Positions 37,789 through 47,968 of a DNA stretch of 64,000 nt are shown here, in pieces. Location: NCBI RefSeq assembly GCF_963666545.1, contig NZ_OY762899.1, forward strand, positions 2,604,001 through 2,668,000, read 5' to 3'. Position numbers and translations under genes: made by a program. The notes beneath the pieces were generated by a model that saw only the letters and a list, made by a program, of their open reading frames with translations, did no database searches and was not told the DNA's origin. The first letter of the stretch is position 1, and each line of letters begins with the position of its first letter. Origin of the DNA: an uncultured Bacteroides sp. (GTDB lineage: Bacteria; Bacteroidota; Bacteroidia; Bacteroidales; Bacteroidaceae).

Positions 37789-39207
37789 TTATTTCATATC
37801 TTCATCAGAGAATATTTCATTAGAGAGCTTGTCGAATGTTCTCGAAATCCAGCTTGGTTTGTTCTTTTTCGCTTCGTCCTTTAGCCTTTTTTCTTCGATC
37901 TTTCTCTGTCTTTCTTCCTCTTCTCTTTTCTTTTTTGCAGCTTTTGCTTCTTCTTCTTGCCTTTTTAGATCTTCGTCTGCTTCAAAGAAGTCTCTTGCAA
38001 CTGTTGTATTGGTGAACGGTGCTGCTACAGGTTTCTGAATCGTTTTGCTTTCCTGCAGGCAACAGTTTTCTTCTCCGGCAAAAAGGAGTGCAAAGAGTGT
38101 ATTCTGTGTGCCATCTTTTTTAAGCAAGTCTCCGGTAGCATGTACCGCATTTCTGATGAATTTGGCCGTTTTTATTTTATCAATCTTGCTTCTTTTTCGA
38201 AGTACCTCATCCAGGTTTTTCAGATTAGCTGCACCTCCGGTAATAATAATACCAGCAAGAAGCTTGTCATCATATCCCGAAAGTTGAATTTGATTCCATA
38301 CATTGGCGATGATTTCTTCTGTGCGTGCCTCGATAATATCATTTAATGTTCGTAGCTCAATGCTTCTGCTTTCGTCCTCTGTCTGAATCACCGTCTCTGT
38401 TGCGCCTTCCTCTGCTTCATAAAGAGCATTGCCATACTGTGTTTTTAGTATCTCAGCATCTTCTTCTTCAAGTTGTAGAGAAGTAATGTCATGTGTGATA
38501 ATGTTTCCTCCCAATGGAAGCACGGTAAGAAAGCGAAGAATGTTGTTTTTATAAATAGAGATTGTCGTCGTGTCGGCTCCGAAATCAACCAATGCACAAC
38601 CGGAACGTTTTTCTCCTTCCGTTAGCACCACATTGGCTGTGACTAAAGGAGAAATAAAGATATCTGCTATTTCAATTTTGGCTTGTTCGAAACAGCGTTC
38701 CAAGTTCTTTTTAATCGAAGAACGTGCTATAATATTTAAGAATCGGCCTTCTATGTGGTTCGCTGTAACTCCTACGGGATCTGCTTGCAGATTATTCCCT
38801 ATCTTATATTCCTGAGGAGCAACGTCCAAAATATCTAGATCTATTAGCGGAATTGATAGGTTCTCGTCGCAGATAGAATCAATCAATTCCTGAGAAATAA
38901 TTGTCTCCTCTTTCAAGTCTCGGCCTACAACATTTCTAACTGTTCGCAGAGATTGTCCTCCAATCCCCACATAAACTTTTCCTATGGCACTATTTAGTTC
39001 ACCCTCTAGTGTGTTGATAATAGATGTCAGGCTTTGAGCTGTTTTGTCTAAATTGTAAATGACCCCTTTCCTAATGAAAGAAGATGAGTCTTCTCTGGCG
39101 TAAGCCAAAACCTGAATGCTTCCGTCGCTACTCTTTTTACCTGCTATCCCGGTTATTTTTGATGAACCAAGTTCGATAGCGGCAATAAAATCTGTTGTTG
39201 ACACCAT
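37789..39207 (-). CDS. ftsA: Cell division protein FtsA
   Basis: A 472-residue actin-family membrane tether for FtsZ. The start FIAAIELGSSKITGIAGKK and the later CALVDFGADTTTISIY and GIIITGGAANLKNLDEVL are the ATPase signatures. The last 60 residues or so are a highly charged Lys/Arg/Glu segment ending in PSWISRTFDKLSNEIFSDED, a candidate amphipathic membrane-binding helix. The protein is longer than E. coli FtsA (420) because of this tail. It lies between ftsQ and ftsZ. Confidence 0.96.
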   Translation of the reverse strand: MVSTTDFIAAIELGSSKITGIAGKKSSDGSIQVLAYAREDSSSFIRKGVIYNLDKTAQSLTSIINTLEGELNSAIGKVYVGIGGQSLRTVRNVVGRDLKEETIISQELIDSICDENLSIPLIDLDILDVAPQEYKIGNNLQADPVGVTANHIEGRFLNIIARSSIKKNLERCFEQAKIEIADIFISPLVTANVVLTEGEKRSGCALVDFGADTTTISIYKNNILRFLTVLPLGGNIITHDITSLQLEEEDAEILKTQYGNALYEAEEGATETVIQTEDESRSIELRTLNDIIEARTEEIIANVWNQIQLSGYDDKLLAGIIITGGAANLKNLDEVLRKRSKIDKIKTAKFIRNAVHATGDLLKKDGTQNTLFALLFAGEENCCLQESKTIQKPVAAPFTNTTVARDFFEADEDLKRQEEEAKAAKKKREEEERQRKIEEKRLKDEAKKNKPSWISRTFDKLSNEIFSDEDMK

Positions 39208-39241
39208 TTTTATTTACTATTTTGACTATTTACTATTTTAA

Positions 39242-39997
39242 TCATTGAGGTTGTACAAGTGTACTATCTTTTGTGCAAATAATCTGATTGCTGAATTCCA
39301 GATTGATGCGAGAATATTTGTTCCAACCCACTTGATTGAGTGCTTTCTCGTAAAAAATCTTTAGACGAGATAATTTTTCTTCAAAATTATCTATTTTCCC
39401 GAGATATACAATATGATTACCTACACGTGGAACCAACTCAATTTCTTTTCCCGGCAATACATTGATTTGTTCTATTTGGGCATTCCAAAATTTATTCTGC
39501 TGCAAAAATACACCAAACTTATGTAAATTCCTCATAGCGAATGACTTTTCTACGTTTCCGGTCACAATAGCAAGGTGTGCTATGCACTTTGCTTCGGGTG
39601 GCATGATAGTTCCTTTATTATCAACATAGTAGTTCTCGCCATTGTTACTCATTATTCGGAGTACGGGTACCCTTTGTGTTATCTCAATACGGATTTTTCC
39701 ACTAGGTGTTTTGTAGCACTCTGTTTTCTCAATAAGTGGATGTTTGTCCAACTCTTTTTCCAATGTTTTGGTACGTATACGTTCCATTTCTTTTCCAACG
39801 GGGTAGATTCCCCTCTTTTGAAGCATACCGGCTATTTCGTGTCTGGTAATGAAGCCGGCGTTGACCGTATCTTTTATAATTAATTCCATGTCACGACAAA
39901 CCATGCTTGATGGCTTTTTGTTGAAAGTCGTTACGGCCATGACAAGGTAAACCACAACGAGTAACAACACAAATGACAGAAGAATTCTCTTAATCAT
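39242..39997 (-). CDS. ftsQ: Cell division protein FtsQ
   Basis: A 251-residue bitopic protein: a short cytoplasmic start, a membrane span (LLSFVLLLVVVYLVMAVTTF), then a POTRA-like region (ITRHEIAGMLQKRGIYPVG) and the FtsQ beta domain. FtsQ bridges early and late division proteins with FtsL. Its start overlaps the murC stop by 4 bp, implying translational coupling. Sequence conservation in this family is low; position in the cluster supports the call. Confidence 0.9.
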   Translation of the reverse strand: MIKRILLSFVLLLVVVYLVMAVTTFNKKPSSMVCRDMELIIKDTVNAGFITRHEIAGMLQKRGIYPVGKEMERIRTKTLEKELDKHPLIEKTECYKTPSGKIRIEITQRVPVLRIMSNNGENYYVDNKGTIMPPEAKCIAHLAIVTGNVEKSFAMRNLHKFGVFLQQNKFWNAQIEQINVLPGKEIELVPRVGNHIVYLGKIDNFEEKLSRLKIFYEKALNQVGWNKYSRINLEFSNQIICTKDSTLVQPQ

Positions 39998-41370
39998 CGC
40001 TTTTTGAGCATTTGTTCGATGGCTGGAACGTAGTTATCGACATCTCCCGCACCGAGGGTAATCAAAACTTCAATATTTTTATCTCTCAAAACATTCAATA
40101 TATCTTCTTTTGAACACAGAATTTTTTCTATGCCCGGTCGTAAATTATCATAAATAAGTTTGCTTGTTATTCCGGGGATAGGTAATTCGCGGGCAGGATA
40201 AATATCTATCAGGATCACTTCATCCAGCAGTGAAAGGCTGTCAGCAAATTCTTTATAGAAATCTCTTGTACGTGTGTACAGGTGAGGTTGAAAAATAGCT
40301 GTAATTTTCTTGTTGGTATACAATTCACGAATAGAGATCACGCTTTGCCTTATTTCTGATGGATGATGTGCATAGTCGCTGAGGAAAACAATCTTATCAT
40401 TTTTTATTTTGAAGTCAAATCTTCTGTCTACTCCTTGGAAACTTGCCATCCCACGCTTAATTTCTTCTGCGCTTACTCCACTCAGGTGGGCAAGAGCCAT
40501 AGCAGCAACACCATTTTCAATATTGATACTTACTGGTACTCCCAGCTGAATATCATTGATTCGACAGTCGGGTGCAACAAAATCGATAAATATTTCTCCA
40601 TTCCCGATGCAGATGTTCTCTGCGTGAAAATCACCTTCATTTTTAGAATATGAATAGACTTTGACTCCATCTTGTACCTTCGGTTTCAAGGAGATATCTT
40701 TGCGTATGATAAGACAACCACCCGGTTGAATTAGAGACGTATATTTTTCGAAACTTTCCAGATAAGCCTCTTCTGTTCCATAAATATCCAAATGGTCGGG
40801 ATCTGTAGCTGTGATGACAGACATGTAAGGTGATAACCAATGGAAAGAACGGTCGAATTCATCTGCTTCAATCACCGTATAAGGGCTTTTCTGCGAAAGC
40901 AGTAAATTTGTACCGTAGTTTTTAGAGATACCTCCCAGAAAAGCAGTGCACTCTACGTGTGATTGATACAAGAGGTGGGCTGCCATGGTTGATGTTGTTG
41001 TCTTGCCATGTGTACCTGCTACACATAGTCCTTTGCTGGAATGGGTGATCGTTCCTAATACTTGCGCCCGTTTCTGTATTTCAAACCCATTTGTGCGGAA
41101 GTAAGTTAATTCGGCATGTTCTTGCGGAACAGCAGGGGTCAAAACGATTAATGTTGTCGTTTTGTCCATGCATGCTTCGGGGATTAAAGTTACATCTTCT
41201 TCGTAGTGTATTTGTGCTCCTTCAGATATAAGCTGTTCGGTCAGTTCACTGGGGGTACGGTCATAGCCGGCTACTAATTTTCCTTTAGAAAGAAAATAAC
41301 GCACAAGGGCACTCATTCCGATACCACCTGCACCGACAAAGTAAACTGATTTAATTGTTTCTATATTCAT
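39994..41370 (-). CDS. murC: UDP-N-acetylmuramate--L-alanine ligase
   Basis: A 458-residue Mur ligase adding L-Ala to UDP-MurNAc. It has the N-terminal nucleotide-binding motif VGAGGIGMSALVRYF, the ATP loop GTHGKTTTSTM and the central EADEFDRSF. It overlaps ftsQ by 4 bp and follows murG by 13 bp. Confidence 0.97.
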   Translation of the reverse strand: MNIETIKSVYFVGAGGIGMSALVRYFLSKGKLVAGYDRTPSELTEQLISEGAQIHYEEDVTLIPEACMDKTTTLIVLTPAVPQEHAELTYFRTNGFEIQKRAQVLGTITHSSKGLCVAGTHGKTTTSTMAAHLLYQSHVECTAFLGGISKNYGTNLLLSQKSPYTVIEADEFDRSFHWLSPYMSVITATDPDHLDIYGTEEAYLESFEKYTSLIQPGGCLIIRKDISLKPKVQDGVKVYSYSKNEGDFHAENICIGNGEIFIDFVAPDCRINDIQLGVPVSINIENGVAAMALAHLSGVSAEEIKRGMASFQGVDRRFDFKIKNDKIVFLSDYAHHPSEIRQSVISIRELYTNKKITAIFQPHLYTRTRDFYKEFADSLSLLDEVILIDIYPARELPIPGITSKLIYDNLRPGIEKILCSKEDILNVLRDKNIEVLITLGAGDVDNYVPAIEQMLKKR

Positions 41371-41383
41371 TAGTTCATTTGTT

Positions 41384-42496
41384 TTAGTTGCCCATTGCTA
41401 ATTTATACACCTCACGGGCTATGATATTTGCTGAATCAGGCAATGCCAATTTACGAATATTTTCGCTCAATTCGTTTAGTAATCTTTCTTCACTGATAGT
41501 AGCTACTGCCTTTGCCATTAGCTCTTTGTTGGCATCGGCATCTTTGACGTAGATGGCAGCTAATTTGTTAACCAATGCCATTGCGTTCTTCGTTTGATGA
41601 TCTTCTGCCACATTAGGCGATGGTACCAAAATAACTGGTTTTCCAAGCAAACAGAACTCAGAAATAGATCCTGCACCGGCCCTTGAAATTACTAAGTCGG
41701 CAGCTGCATAGGCACTTGCCATGTCTTTGATAAAATCAGTTGTGTATAAATTCTCTATTTTTCCGATGTTTTCTACCGCTTTCTGTGCCTGTTCAAAGTA
41801 AATCTTTCCTGTTTGCCATATAAACTGTATGCCGGATGCCTGGATTTCCTCTAGATGGCTCATGATACATTGGTTAATGGTGCGCGCTCCCAGACTACCC
41901 CCCAGGATGAGGATTGTTTTTTTCTCTGGTTGAAGGTTGAAAGACTTTACTGCTTCTTCTCGGCTGACAGTATGGTTTAATAATGTTTGGCGGACAGGAT
42001 TTCCTGTCATTATGATTTTATCGGTTGGAAAGAATTTTTCCATGCCGTCATAAGCGACACATATCTTGTGTGCTCTCTTTGCTAAGAGCTTATTGGTAAC
42101 TCCTGCATACGAATTTTGTTCTTGTATCAAAGTGGGAACTCCCATCATGCCTGCCATTTTTAGTGTTGGTCCACTGGCATAACCACCTACACCTACTGCT
42201 ACGTCAGGCTTAAAACTCTTGATGATGCTACGGGCTTTCCATTGACTTTTGGCTAATTTCACTAGTACAGAGAAATTTTTCAATAGATTCTTTCTATCGA
42301 ATCCAGCTACCGGAAGGCCTATTATTTCATATCCGGCATCAGGAACACGTTGCATTTCCATTCTTCCTTCGGCACCAACGAAAAGAATTTTAGCTTCGGG
42401 ATGTTGCTCTTTTATGGCATTGGCAATAGAAACTGCCGGAAAGATGTGTCCGCCTGTTCCACCACCACTTATGATTACTCTTATTTCTTTTTTCAT
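41384..42496 (-). CDS. murG: UDP-GlcNAc:lipid I glycosyltransferase MurG
   Basis: A 370-residue GT28 enzyme making lipid II at the inner face of the membrane. The N-terminal glycine-rich loop ISGGGTGGHIFPAVSIA and the C-terminal SRAGAGSISEFCLLGKPVILVPSP with the donor-binding region are clear, and EDHQTKNA follows. It sits between ftsW and murC, gaps 19 and 13 bp. Confidence 0.97.
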   Translation of the reverse strand: MKKEIRVIISGGGTGGHIFPAVSIANAIKEQHPEAKILFVGAEGRMEMQRVPDAGYEIIGLPVAGFDRKNLLKNFSVLVKLAKSQWKARSIIKSFKPDVAVGVGGYASGPTLKMAGMMGVPTLIQEQNSYAGVTNKLLAKRAHKICVAYDGMEKFFPTDKIIMTGNPVRQTLLNHTVSREEAVKSFNLQPEKKTILILGGSLGARTINQCIMSHLEEIQASGIQFIWQTGKIYFEQAQKAVENIGKIENLYTTDFIKDMASAYAAADLVISRAGAGSISEFCLLGKPVILVPSPNVAEDHQTKNAMALVNKLAAIYVKDADANKELMAKAVATISEERLLNELSENIRKLALPDSANIIAREVYKLAMGN

Positions 42497-42515
42497 CTTT
42501 TCTATGTTTACCTAT

Positions 42516-43793
42516 TTATTCCTCGAATTCAGCGTCGCTGTTAAGTAGCTCGGATGTCGGTTCAGCAGCTTCTTCACTTGGAGCTATAACTTCCATTTGA
42601 ATGGCATCGTTCTTCTCTTTCTCTTCTTCCAAGCGTGCTGTATATCTACTTACACTGAGTATCATACCTATGTAAGCACAATTGATAAGCGTGCTGGTTC
42701 CTCCTTTACTGATGAGCGGGAGAGGTTGCCCTGTAACCGGAAAAAGCCCTACAGCTACCATCATGTTTAGTATAGCTTGTGACACAAGCATGAGAGCGAT
42801 ACCCATTACAAGGAATGCAGGGAATGTGCGTTCACATTTTTTTGCTATGCGTCCCGCTCGTATTAACAACCAGATGTAGAGCAACGCGACAAAGGCTCCT
42901 CCTACCAACCCTAGCTCTTCGATGATAATGGCAAAAATAAAGTCAGAGAATGCTTGACTTAAAAAGTCGCGTTGTACAGAGTTTCCGGGCGCTTTGCCTA
43001 TAAAATTACTTGTTGCTATAGCAATACGCGCATGGGCTATTTGCCCATCTTTGTCTATGTCGAATTTGGCTGCAGGTACTTCCTCTTTATCCGTGAAATT
43101 AGTGATTCGGCTTTTCCATGTACTTAAACGGTGCAAGAAAGGTATCTCGCTATTCTCGGGAGCAATCAGTACGACTGCTACCACTAATCCTCCAGCTAAC
43201 GCCAGAGTTCCAAACAGCATTACTAGTTTTTTCATTGCTACACGGCCGATAAACATCATCAACACCACTACTCCAAAAAGCAACATGGCTGTAGATAAGT
43301 TTTCCGGAGCTATGAGTAAACAGATTAATCCTGTGATAATCATGATATATTTAAAGGCTCTTGGATTGGCTCCTTCATCGTCTTGTTTTTTAGACAAGAT
43401 AAACGATACAGCAATAATAACGGCCATCTTAGCTAGTTCGGAGGGCTGAAACTGCACTCCAAAAAAGGTCATCCAACGAGCTGCTCCATTTACACGATCA
43501 CCGGTAAGGACTCCCATTAGTGTGACAAAAGCCAGTAAGCATAATGATAAAGGTATCAGGAATACAGGAAATACCTGAAACCATTTGTACGGAATGTTGT
43601 GCATAAAAACGACAACAACCACACCAACCATCAATATCACAGAGTGCTGCGTGATAGGGCCCCAGTGATCACCACTCTTGTAGGTAAGCGTACTTGCAGC
43701 ACTGAATACCTCAATGATGGAAATAAGGCACAGGCATAGGAATATGATCCATATAACCTTGTCTCCTTTAAATATGTTTTTTACTAAATCCAT
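42516..43793 (-). CDS. ftsW: SEDS peptidoglycan polymerase FtsW
   Basis: A 425-residue polytopic membrane protein of the SEDS family (FtsW/RodA/SpoVE), the septal glycan polymerase that works with the PBP FtsI. About ten hydrophobic spans are visible; the region GVQFQPSELAKMAVI and the C-terminal TGQPLPLISKGGTS are SEDS signatures. The cytoplasmic tail is acidic. Cluster position identifies it as FtsW rather than RodA. Confidence 0.95.
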   Translation of the reverse strand: MDLVKNIFKGDKVIWIIFLCLCLISIIEVFSAASTLTYKSGDHWGPITQHSVILMVGVVVVVFMHNIPYKWFQVFPVFLIPLSLCLLAFVTLMGVLTGDRVNGAARWMTFFGVQFQPSELAKMAVIIAVSFILSKKQDDEGANPRAFKYIMIITGLICLLIAPENLSTAMLLFGVVVLMMFIGRVAMKKLVMLFGTLALAGGLVVAVVLIAPENSEIPFLHRLSTWKSRITNFTDKEEVPAAKFDIDKDGQIAHARIAIATSNFIGKAPGNSVQRDFLSQAFSDFIFAIIIEELGLVGGAFVALLYIWLLIRAGRIAKKCERTFPAFLVMGIALMLVSQAILNMMVAVGLFPVTGQPLPLISKGGTSTLINCAYIGMILSVSRYTARLEEEKEKNDAIQMEVIAPSEEAAEPTSELLNSDAEFEE

Positions 43794-43819
43794 TCATTAG
43801 TTAGTTATAAATCACTTAC

Positions 43820-45151
43820 TTACAAATCACAGACATATTTCTTAAACTGATCTCCCCGATCTTCATAGCTTTTGAATAAGTCAAAGCTGGCACAACATGG
43901 AGATAATAACACTGTTTCGCCTTTCTTAGCCATATAATAGGCGGCATCTACTGCATCTTTCATGCTTTGCACATCAGCGACAGGTAGTCCTATGGGGTCA
44001 AAGAAGTCATGCAACTTCTCATTGTGTAACCCGAGATACACCAATCCACTGCACTTTTCTTTTACTAAGTCTTCAATTTCCGTGTAATCGTTGCCCTTAT
44101 CTTTTCCTCCGATAATCAGAATGGCTTTTGTAGTCATACTTTGTAGGGCATACCAACATGAGTTAACATTTGTTGCTTTCGAGTCGTTAATAAAGTCTAT
44201 TCCTCTTACACGCGCTACTTTCTCTAAACGATGTTCCACTCCTTTAAAGTCGGATAATGCTTTGCGAATGTGCTCCTTGGTGATACCGGCTAAGTTAGCC
44301 GAGATACCTGCTGCCAAAGAGTTATATAGATTATGTGTGCCTGTCAGTGCAAGTTTTTCTTGCTCCATATTGAAGGCTATCGGTTCATTAATAATCACCT
44401 CATTGTCTTCTACATAGGCTATGGCATCATTTTCTTTCATTGCAGAGAAAGGGTAGAGGTGGGCGTGAATGCCATGTTTGTCCAGTTGGTTTTTGATGAT
44501 GGGATCATCATTCCAAAAGATAAAGGCATCTTCAGGTGTTTGATTTTGTGCAATTCTGAATTTCGCGTCAATGTAGTTCTGCATGTTATGATCATAGCGA
44601 TCGAGATGGTCGGGCGTAATGTTCATTAGTACCGCTATGTCGGCCTTGAAATCATACATATTATCCAATTGAAAACTACTCAACTCAATGATATAATAAT
44701 CGTGGTTTTCTGTAGCCACCTGCAAAGCTAAACTCTTTCCTATATTTCCGGCCAATCCGACATTAACTCCCGCACTTTTAAATATGTGATAGATTAGGCT
44801 GGTCGTTGTCGTTTTCCCATTACTACCTGTGATACAAATCATTTTGGCGTTTGTATATCGACCGGCAAATTCTATTTCAGAGATAATAGGTGTTCCTTTG
44901 GCCTTAAGTTTCAGAATAATAGGAGCGTCGTTAGGGATGCCGGGGCTTTTGATAATCTCATCCGCATTCAGAATAAGATCTTCTGTGTGTTGTCCTTCTT
45001 CCCAAGCAATATTGTGATTGCTGAGTAACTCTTTATAGTGATCTTTAATGATAGACATATCTGACACAAATGTATCAAACCCTTTTAATTGGGCAAGTAT
45101 AGCAGCACCTGCACCGCTTTCACCAGCTCCTAGTATTACGATTCTTTTCAT
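43820..45151 (-). CDS. murD: UDP-MurNAc-L-alanine--D-glutamate ligase
   Basis: A 443-residue Mur ligase adding D-Glu. It begins with the dinucleotide-fold motif VILGAGESGAGAAILA, has the ATP loop ITGSNGKTTTTSLI and the later IDFINDSKATN and LLSPCCASFDLFKSYEDRG, which is the MurD-specific end motif. Between mraY and ftsW. Confidence 0.97.
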   Translation of the reverse strand: MKRIVILGAGESGAGAAILAQLKGFDTFVSDMSIIKDHYKELLSNHNIAWEEGQHTEDLILNADEIIKSPGIPNDAPIILKLKAKGTPIISEIEFAGRYTNAKMICITGSNGKTTTTSLIYHIFKSAGVNVGLAGNIGKSLALQVATENHDYYIIELSSFQLDNMYDFKADIAVLMNITPDHLDRYDHNMQNYIDAKFRIAQNQTPEDAFIFWNDDPIIKNQLDKHGIHAHLYPFSAMKENDAIAYVEDNEVIINEPIAFNMEQEKLALTGTHNLYNSLAAGISANLAGITKEHIRKALSDFKGVEHRLEKVARVRGIDFINDSKATNVNSCWYALQSMTTKAILIIGGKDKGNDYTEIEDLVKEKCSGLVYLGLHNEKLHDFFDPIGLPVADVQSMKDAVDAAYYMAKKGETVLLSPCCASFDLFKSYEDRGDQFKKYVCDL

Positions 45152-45165
45152 ATTAGCACATTATA

Positions 45166-46434
45166 TTATCTTATTTTTAAAGTAATAATGGTTATGGCAG
45201 CCAGCACGATGGTTACGATCCAGAATCGTATGGTTATTTTAGATTCATGAAATACATTGGTTGGCTTAGTAAACATATACGTACAGTTAGGATCGAGTTG
45301 AGATACAGTGGTTCTAAAGTGATCGTGTATAGGTGTACGTTTGAATATGCGTTGTTTGATGCCTTTTCTTTTTCCAAATTTGAAAAAGTTGACTTGAAGA
45401 ATAACCGATAGGACTTCTACAAGAAAAGCTCCACAGAGGATAGGTATGAGTAATTCTTTGTGTATGATAATGGCAAATACAGCTATAATTCCTCCAATGG
45501 TCAGACTGCCAGTGTCTCCCATGAAGACTTGTGCCGGATAAGCGTTGTACCAGAGGAAACCGATGAGCGCCCCTATGAAAGCACATATATAAATAACGAG
45601 TTCTTCACTTCCCGGAATATACATTATATTTAGATAACCCGCATACTCTATATGGCTTGATACATAAGCCAATATACCTAGTGTAAGCCCTATGATGGCA
45701 GAATTTCCAGCAGCCATGCCATCCATTCCATCATTGAGATTAGCGCCGTTGGATACAGCTGTTACTACAAAGATGGTGACAATAACGAAAAGTATCCACC
45801 CTGCAGCCTGTGCATACTCGCCCATGAATGATACTAGATCTGCGTAGTCTAAGTTATTGCTTTTGACGAAAGGTATAGTGGTTTGCGTTGACTTAATGAT
45901 TTTAGTTGCGTGTACTACTTCTATGGCATTTCCGGGTTTTTGAACCTCAAAATTCTCCCGAATAACAACGTTTGGACTAAGATAAAGAGTGAGCCCGACT
46001 ATGAGACCCAAACCTACTTGCCCGATAATCTTAAATTTACCGTGAAGTCCTTCTTTATCTTTTTTGAATATCTTGATGTAGTCGTCTGCGAATCCCAATG
46101 AGCCTAGCCATACTGTTGTTATTAGCATCAGAATCATGTAAATGTTATGCAGTTTTCCTAATAGCAAGCATGGGATCAGAATAGCAACAATAATTATTAC
46201 TCCACCCATGCTGGGAACGCCAACCTTATTTACTCCAAACGGGTCAATGCTAGCGTCGCGTTGAGTTTCGGTAATTTGCTTTCTCTTTAATAGGTCAATA
46301 AACCTATTTCCAAATATACTTGATATAAGTAGTGCCAGAATAAGAGCCATTAACGCACGGAATGAAATGTAGCCAAACATTCCCGCTCCCGGTAAGTCGT
46401 ATTTCTGAAGCCATTGAAATAAATAATATAACAT
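45166..46434 (-). CDS. mraY: Phospho-N-acetylmuramoyl-pentapeptide transferase MraY
   Basis: A 422-residue integral membrane enzyme forming lipid I from UDP-MurNAc-pentapeptide and undecaprenyl phosphate. Motifs include SMGGVIII, FADDYIKI with the Mg-binding aspartates, NDGMDGMAAG, and MGDTGSL, plus the HHDH-like PIHDHF near the C terminus. A loop of about 60 residues between the early spans (ENFEVQKPGNAIEVVHATK) makes it longer than the E. coli protein (360), a common Bacteroidota feature. Confidence 0.96.
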   Translation of the reverse strand: MLYYLFQWLQKYDLPGAGMFGYISFRALMALILALLISSIFGNRFIDLLKRKQITETQRDASIDPFGVNKVGVPSMGGVIIIVAILIPCLLLGKLHNIYMILMLITTVWLGSLGFADDYIKIFKKDKEGLHGKFKIIGQVGLGLIVGLTLYLSPNVVIRENFEVQKPGNAIEVVHATKIIKSTQTTIPFVKSNNLDYADLVSFMGEYAQAAGWILFVIVTIFVVTAVSNGANLNDGMDGMAAGNSAIIGLTLGILAYVSSHIEYAGYLNIMYIPGSEELVIYICAFIGALIGFLWYNAYPAQVFMGDTGSLTIGGIIAVFAIIIHKELLIPILCGAFLVEVLSVILQVNFFKFGKRKGIKQRIFKRTPIHDHFRTTVSQLDPNCTYMFTKPTNVFHESKITIRFWIVTIVLAAITIITLKIR

Positions 46435-46491
46435 ACGCTATGGTGTTATTGATTGTTCGTTAATTGATTATGAAAAAGGTTTGTTGCTACT

Positions 46492-47946
46492 CTAGTCATT
46501 ATCAAAGATCTCTTTTATAACTTCTTTATCATCAAAGTGGTGTTTAACTCCCTTTATCTCTTGATAATTTTCGTGTCCTTTGCCCGCTACCAAAATAACA
46601 TCTCCCTTTTGAGCTAGCATACAGGCAGTGCGAATGGCTTCTTTTCTGTCTGCTATTGTGAGCGTTTTTTTACTATCGTTGGCATCCAGTCCGGCCGTCA
46701 TATCGTTAATGATATCTTGCGGTTCTTCGAAACGTGGATTATCAGATGTTATAATTACACGGTCGCTACTGCGGGCAGCTTCTTTGGCCATAATGGGCCG
46801 TTTGCCTTTGTCGCGGTTGCCGCCTGCACCTACTACAGTGATTACTTTTCCTTTTCCTTCAAGTACGCCATGTATGGCATTCAGTACATTGATTAATGCA
46901 TCCGGAGTATGTGCATAATCAACAATGGCTGTGTAACCTTTTGGAGAACGCATTGAATCGAATCTTCCGGCTACAGGATGCAGCGTGCTGAGTGCAACCA
47001 ATACGTCTTCTTCTTTTTTTCCTAACAATACAGCTGCTCCGAAAACAGCCAGCAGATTTGAGGCGTTAAATTTACCGATAAACTGCACAGCCAATTCTTT
47101 GTTGTTGAAATCAAGTAGCATACCTTCGAAATGAGACTCTAGGACGCGGCCCTTAAAATCACTCAAACTTCGTAGAGAATAAGTATGTACTTTAGAGCGC
47201 GTGTTTTGTGTCATCACTAATCCGTTTTTATCATCCAGGTTAGTAAGACTAAAAGCATTCTTTGGCATATCATCGAAAAACTTCTTTTTTGCTTTTAAAT
47301 AGTTTTCTACAGTCTTATGATAATCTAAATGATCACGAGTTAGGTTTGTGAAAATTCCTCCGGCAAAAGTAAGTCCGCTGATGCGTTTTTGATCGATTGA
47401 ATGAGAACTTACCTCCATGAATGCATATTTGCAACCTTCGTCGGCCATACGCCCCAGTAACTTGTTGAGTGTGATAGGATCCGGGGTGGTATGCTCGGTT
47501 GGAATTGCCTCATCGTCGATGTAGTTACATACGGTTGATATTAACCCGGTCTTATATCCAAAATAGCGGAATGTATCATATAATAAGGTAGCGATGGTTG
47601 TCTTTCCATTGGTACCCGTTACTCCTACCAGTTTTAACTTTGAGGTGGGATCTCCGTAAAATGCAGTTGCTATTTTTCCCACAGCATCCTCGCTATCTGC
47701 TATTTTAATATAAGTAATGCCTTCAGTTAATTGCTCTGGAAGATTTTCACAAAGCACGGCAATAGCACCTTTGTTTATAGCAGCGGGGATATATGCATGA
47801 CCATCGGTTTGTGTCCCTTTCATTGCCATGAACAAATGCCCCGTTTCCACGAGTCTGGAATCTATGCTGATTCCTTTTATCTCTAACTCTGTTGTTCCGG
47901 TATTCTGTATGACCCGAACGGCTTTTAGTAACTCTTCCAGTTTCAT
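46492..47946 (-). CDS. murE: UDP-MurNAc-tripeptide synthetase MurE (meso-DAP type)
   Basis: A 484-residue Mur ligase adding the third residue of the stem peptide. The ATP loop [12 protein letters not shown] lies at about 110-121. The DNPR motif (residues 402-405, in SDNPRFEEP) is the marker for meso-diaminopimelate rather than lysine, so DAP-type peptidoglycan is inferred. It lies 22 bp after the ftsI gene and 57 bp before mraY. There is no murF next to it. Confidence 0.96.
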   Translation of the reverse strand: MKLEELLKAVRVIQNTGTTELEIKGISIDSRLVETGHLFMAMKGTQTDGHAYIPAAINKGAIAVLCENLPEQLTEGITYIKIADSEDAVGKIATAFYGDPTSKLKLVGVTGTNGKTTIATLLYDTFRYFGYKTGLISTVCNYIDDEAIPTEHTTPDPITLNKLLGRMADEGCKYAFMEVSSHSIDQKRISGLTFAGGIFTNLTRDHLDYHKTVENYLKAKKKFFDDMPKNAFSLTNLDDKNGLVMTQNTRSKVHTYSLRSLSDFKGRVLESHFEGMLLDFNNKELAVQFIGKFNASNLLAVFGAAVLLGKKEEDVLVALSTLHPVAGRFDSMRSPKGYTAIVDYAHTPDALINVLNAIHGVLEGKGKVITVVGAGGNRDKGKRPIMAKEAARSSDRVIITSDNPRFEEPQDIINDMTAGLDANDSKKTLTIADRKEAIRTACMLAQKGDVILVAGKGHENYQEIKGVKHHFDDKEVIKEIFDND

Positions 47947-47968
47947 ATCTATCTACTTAATTATATGG

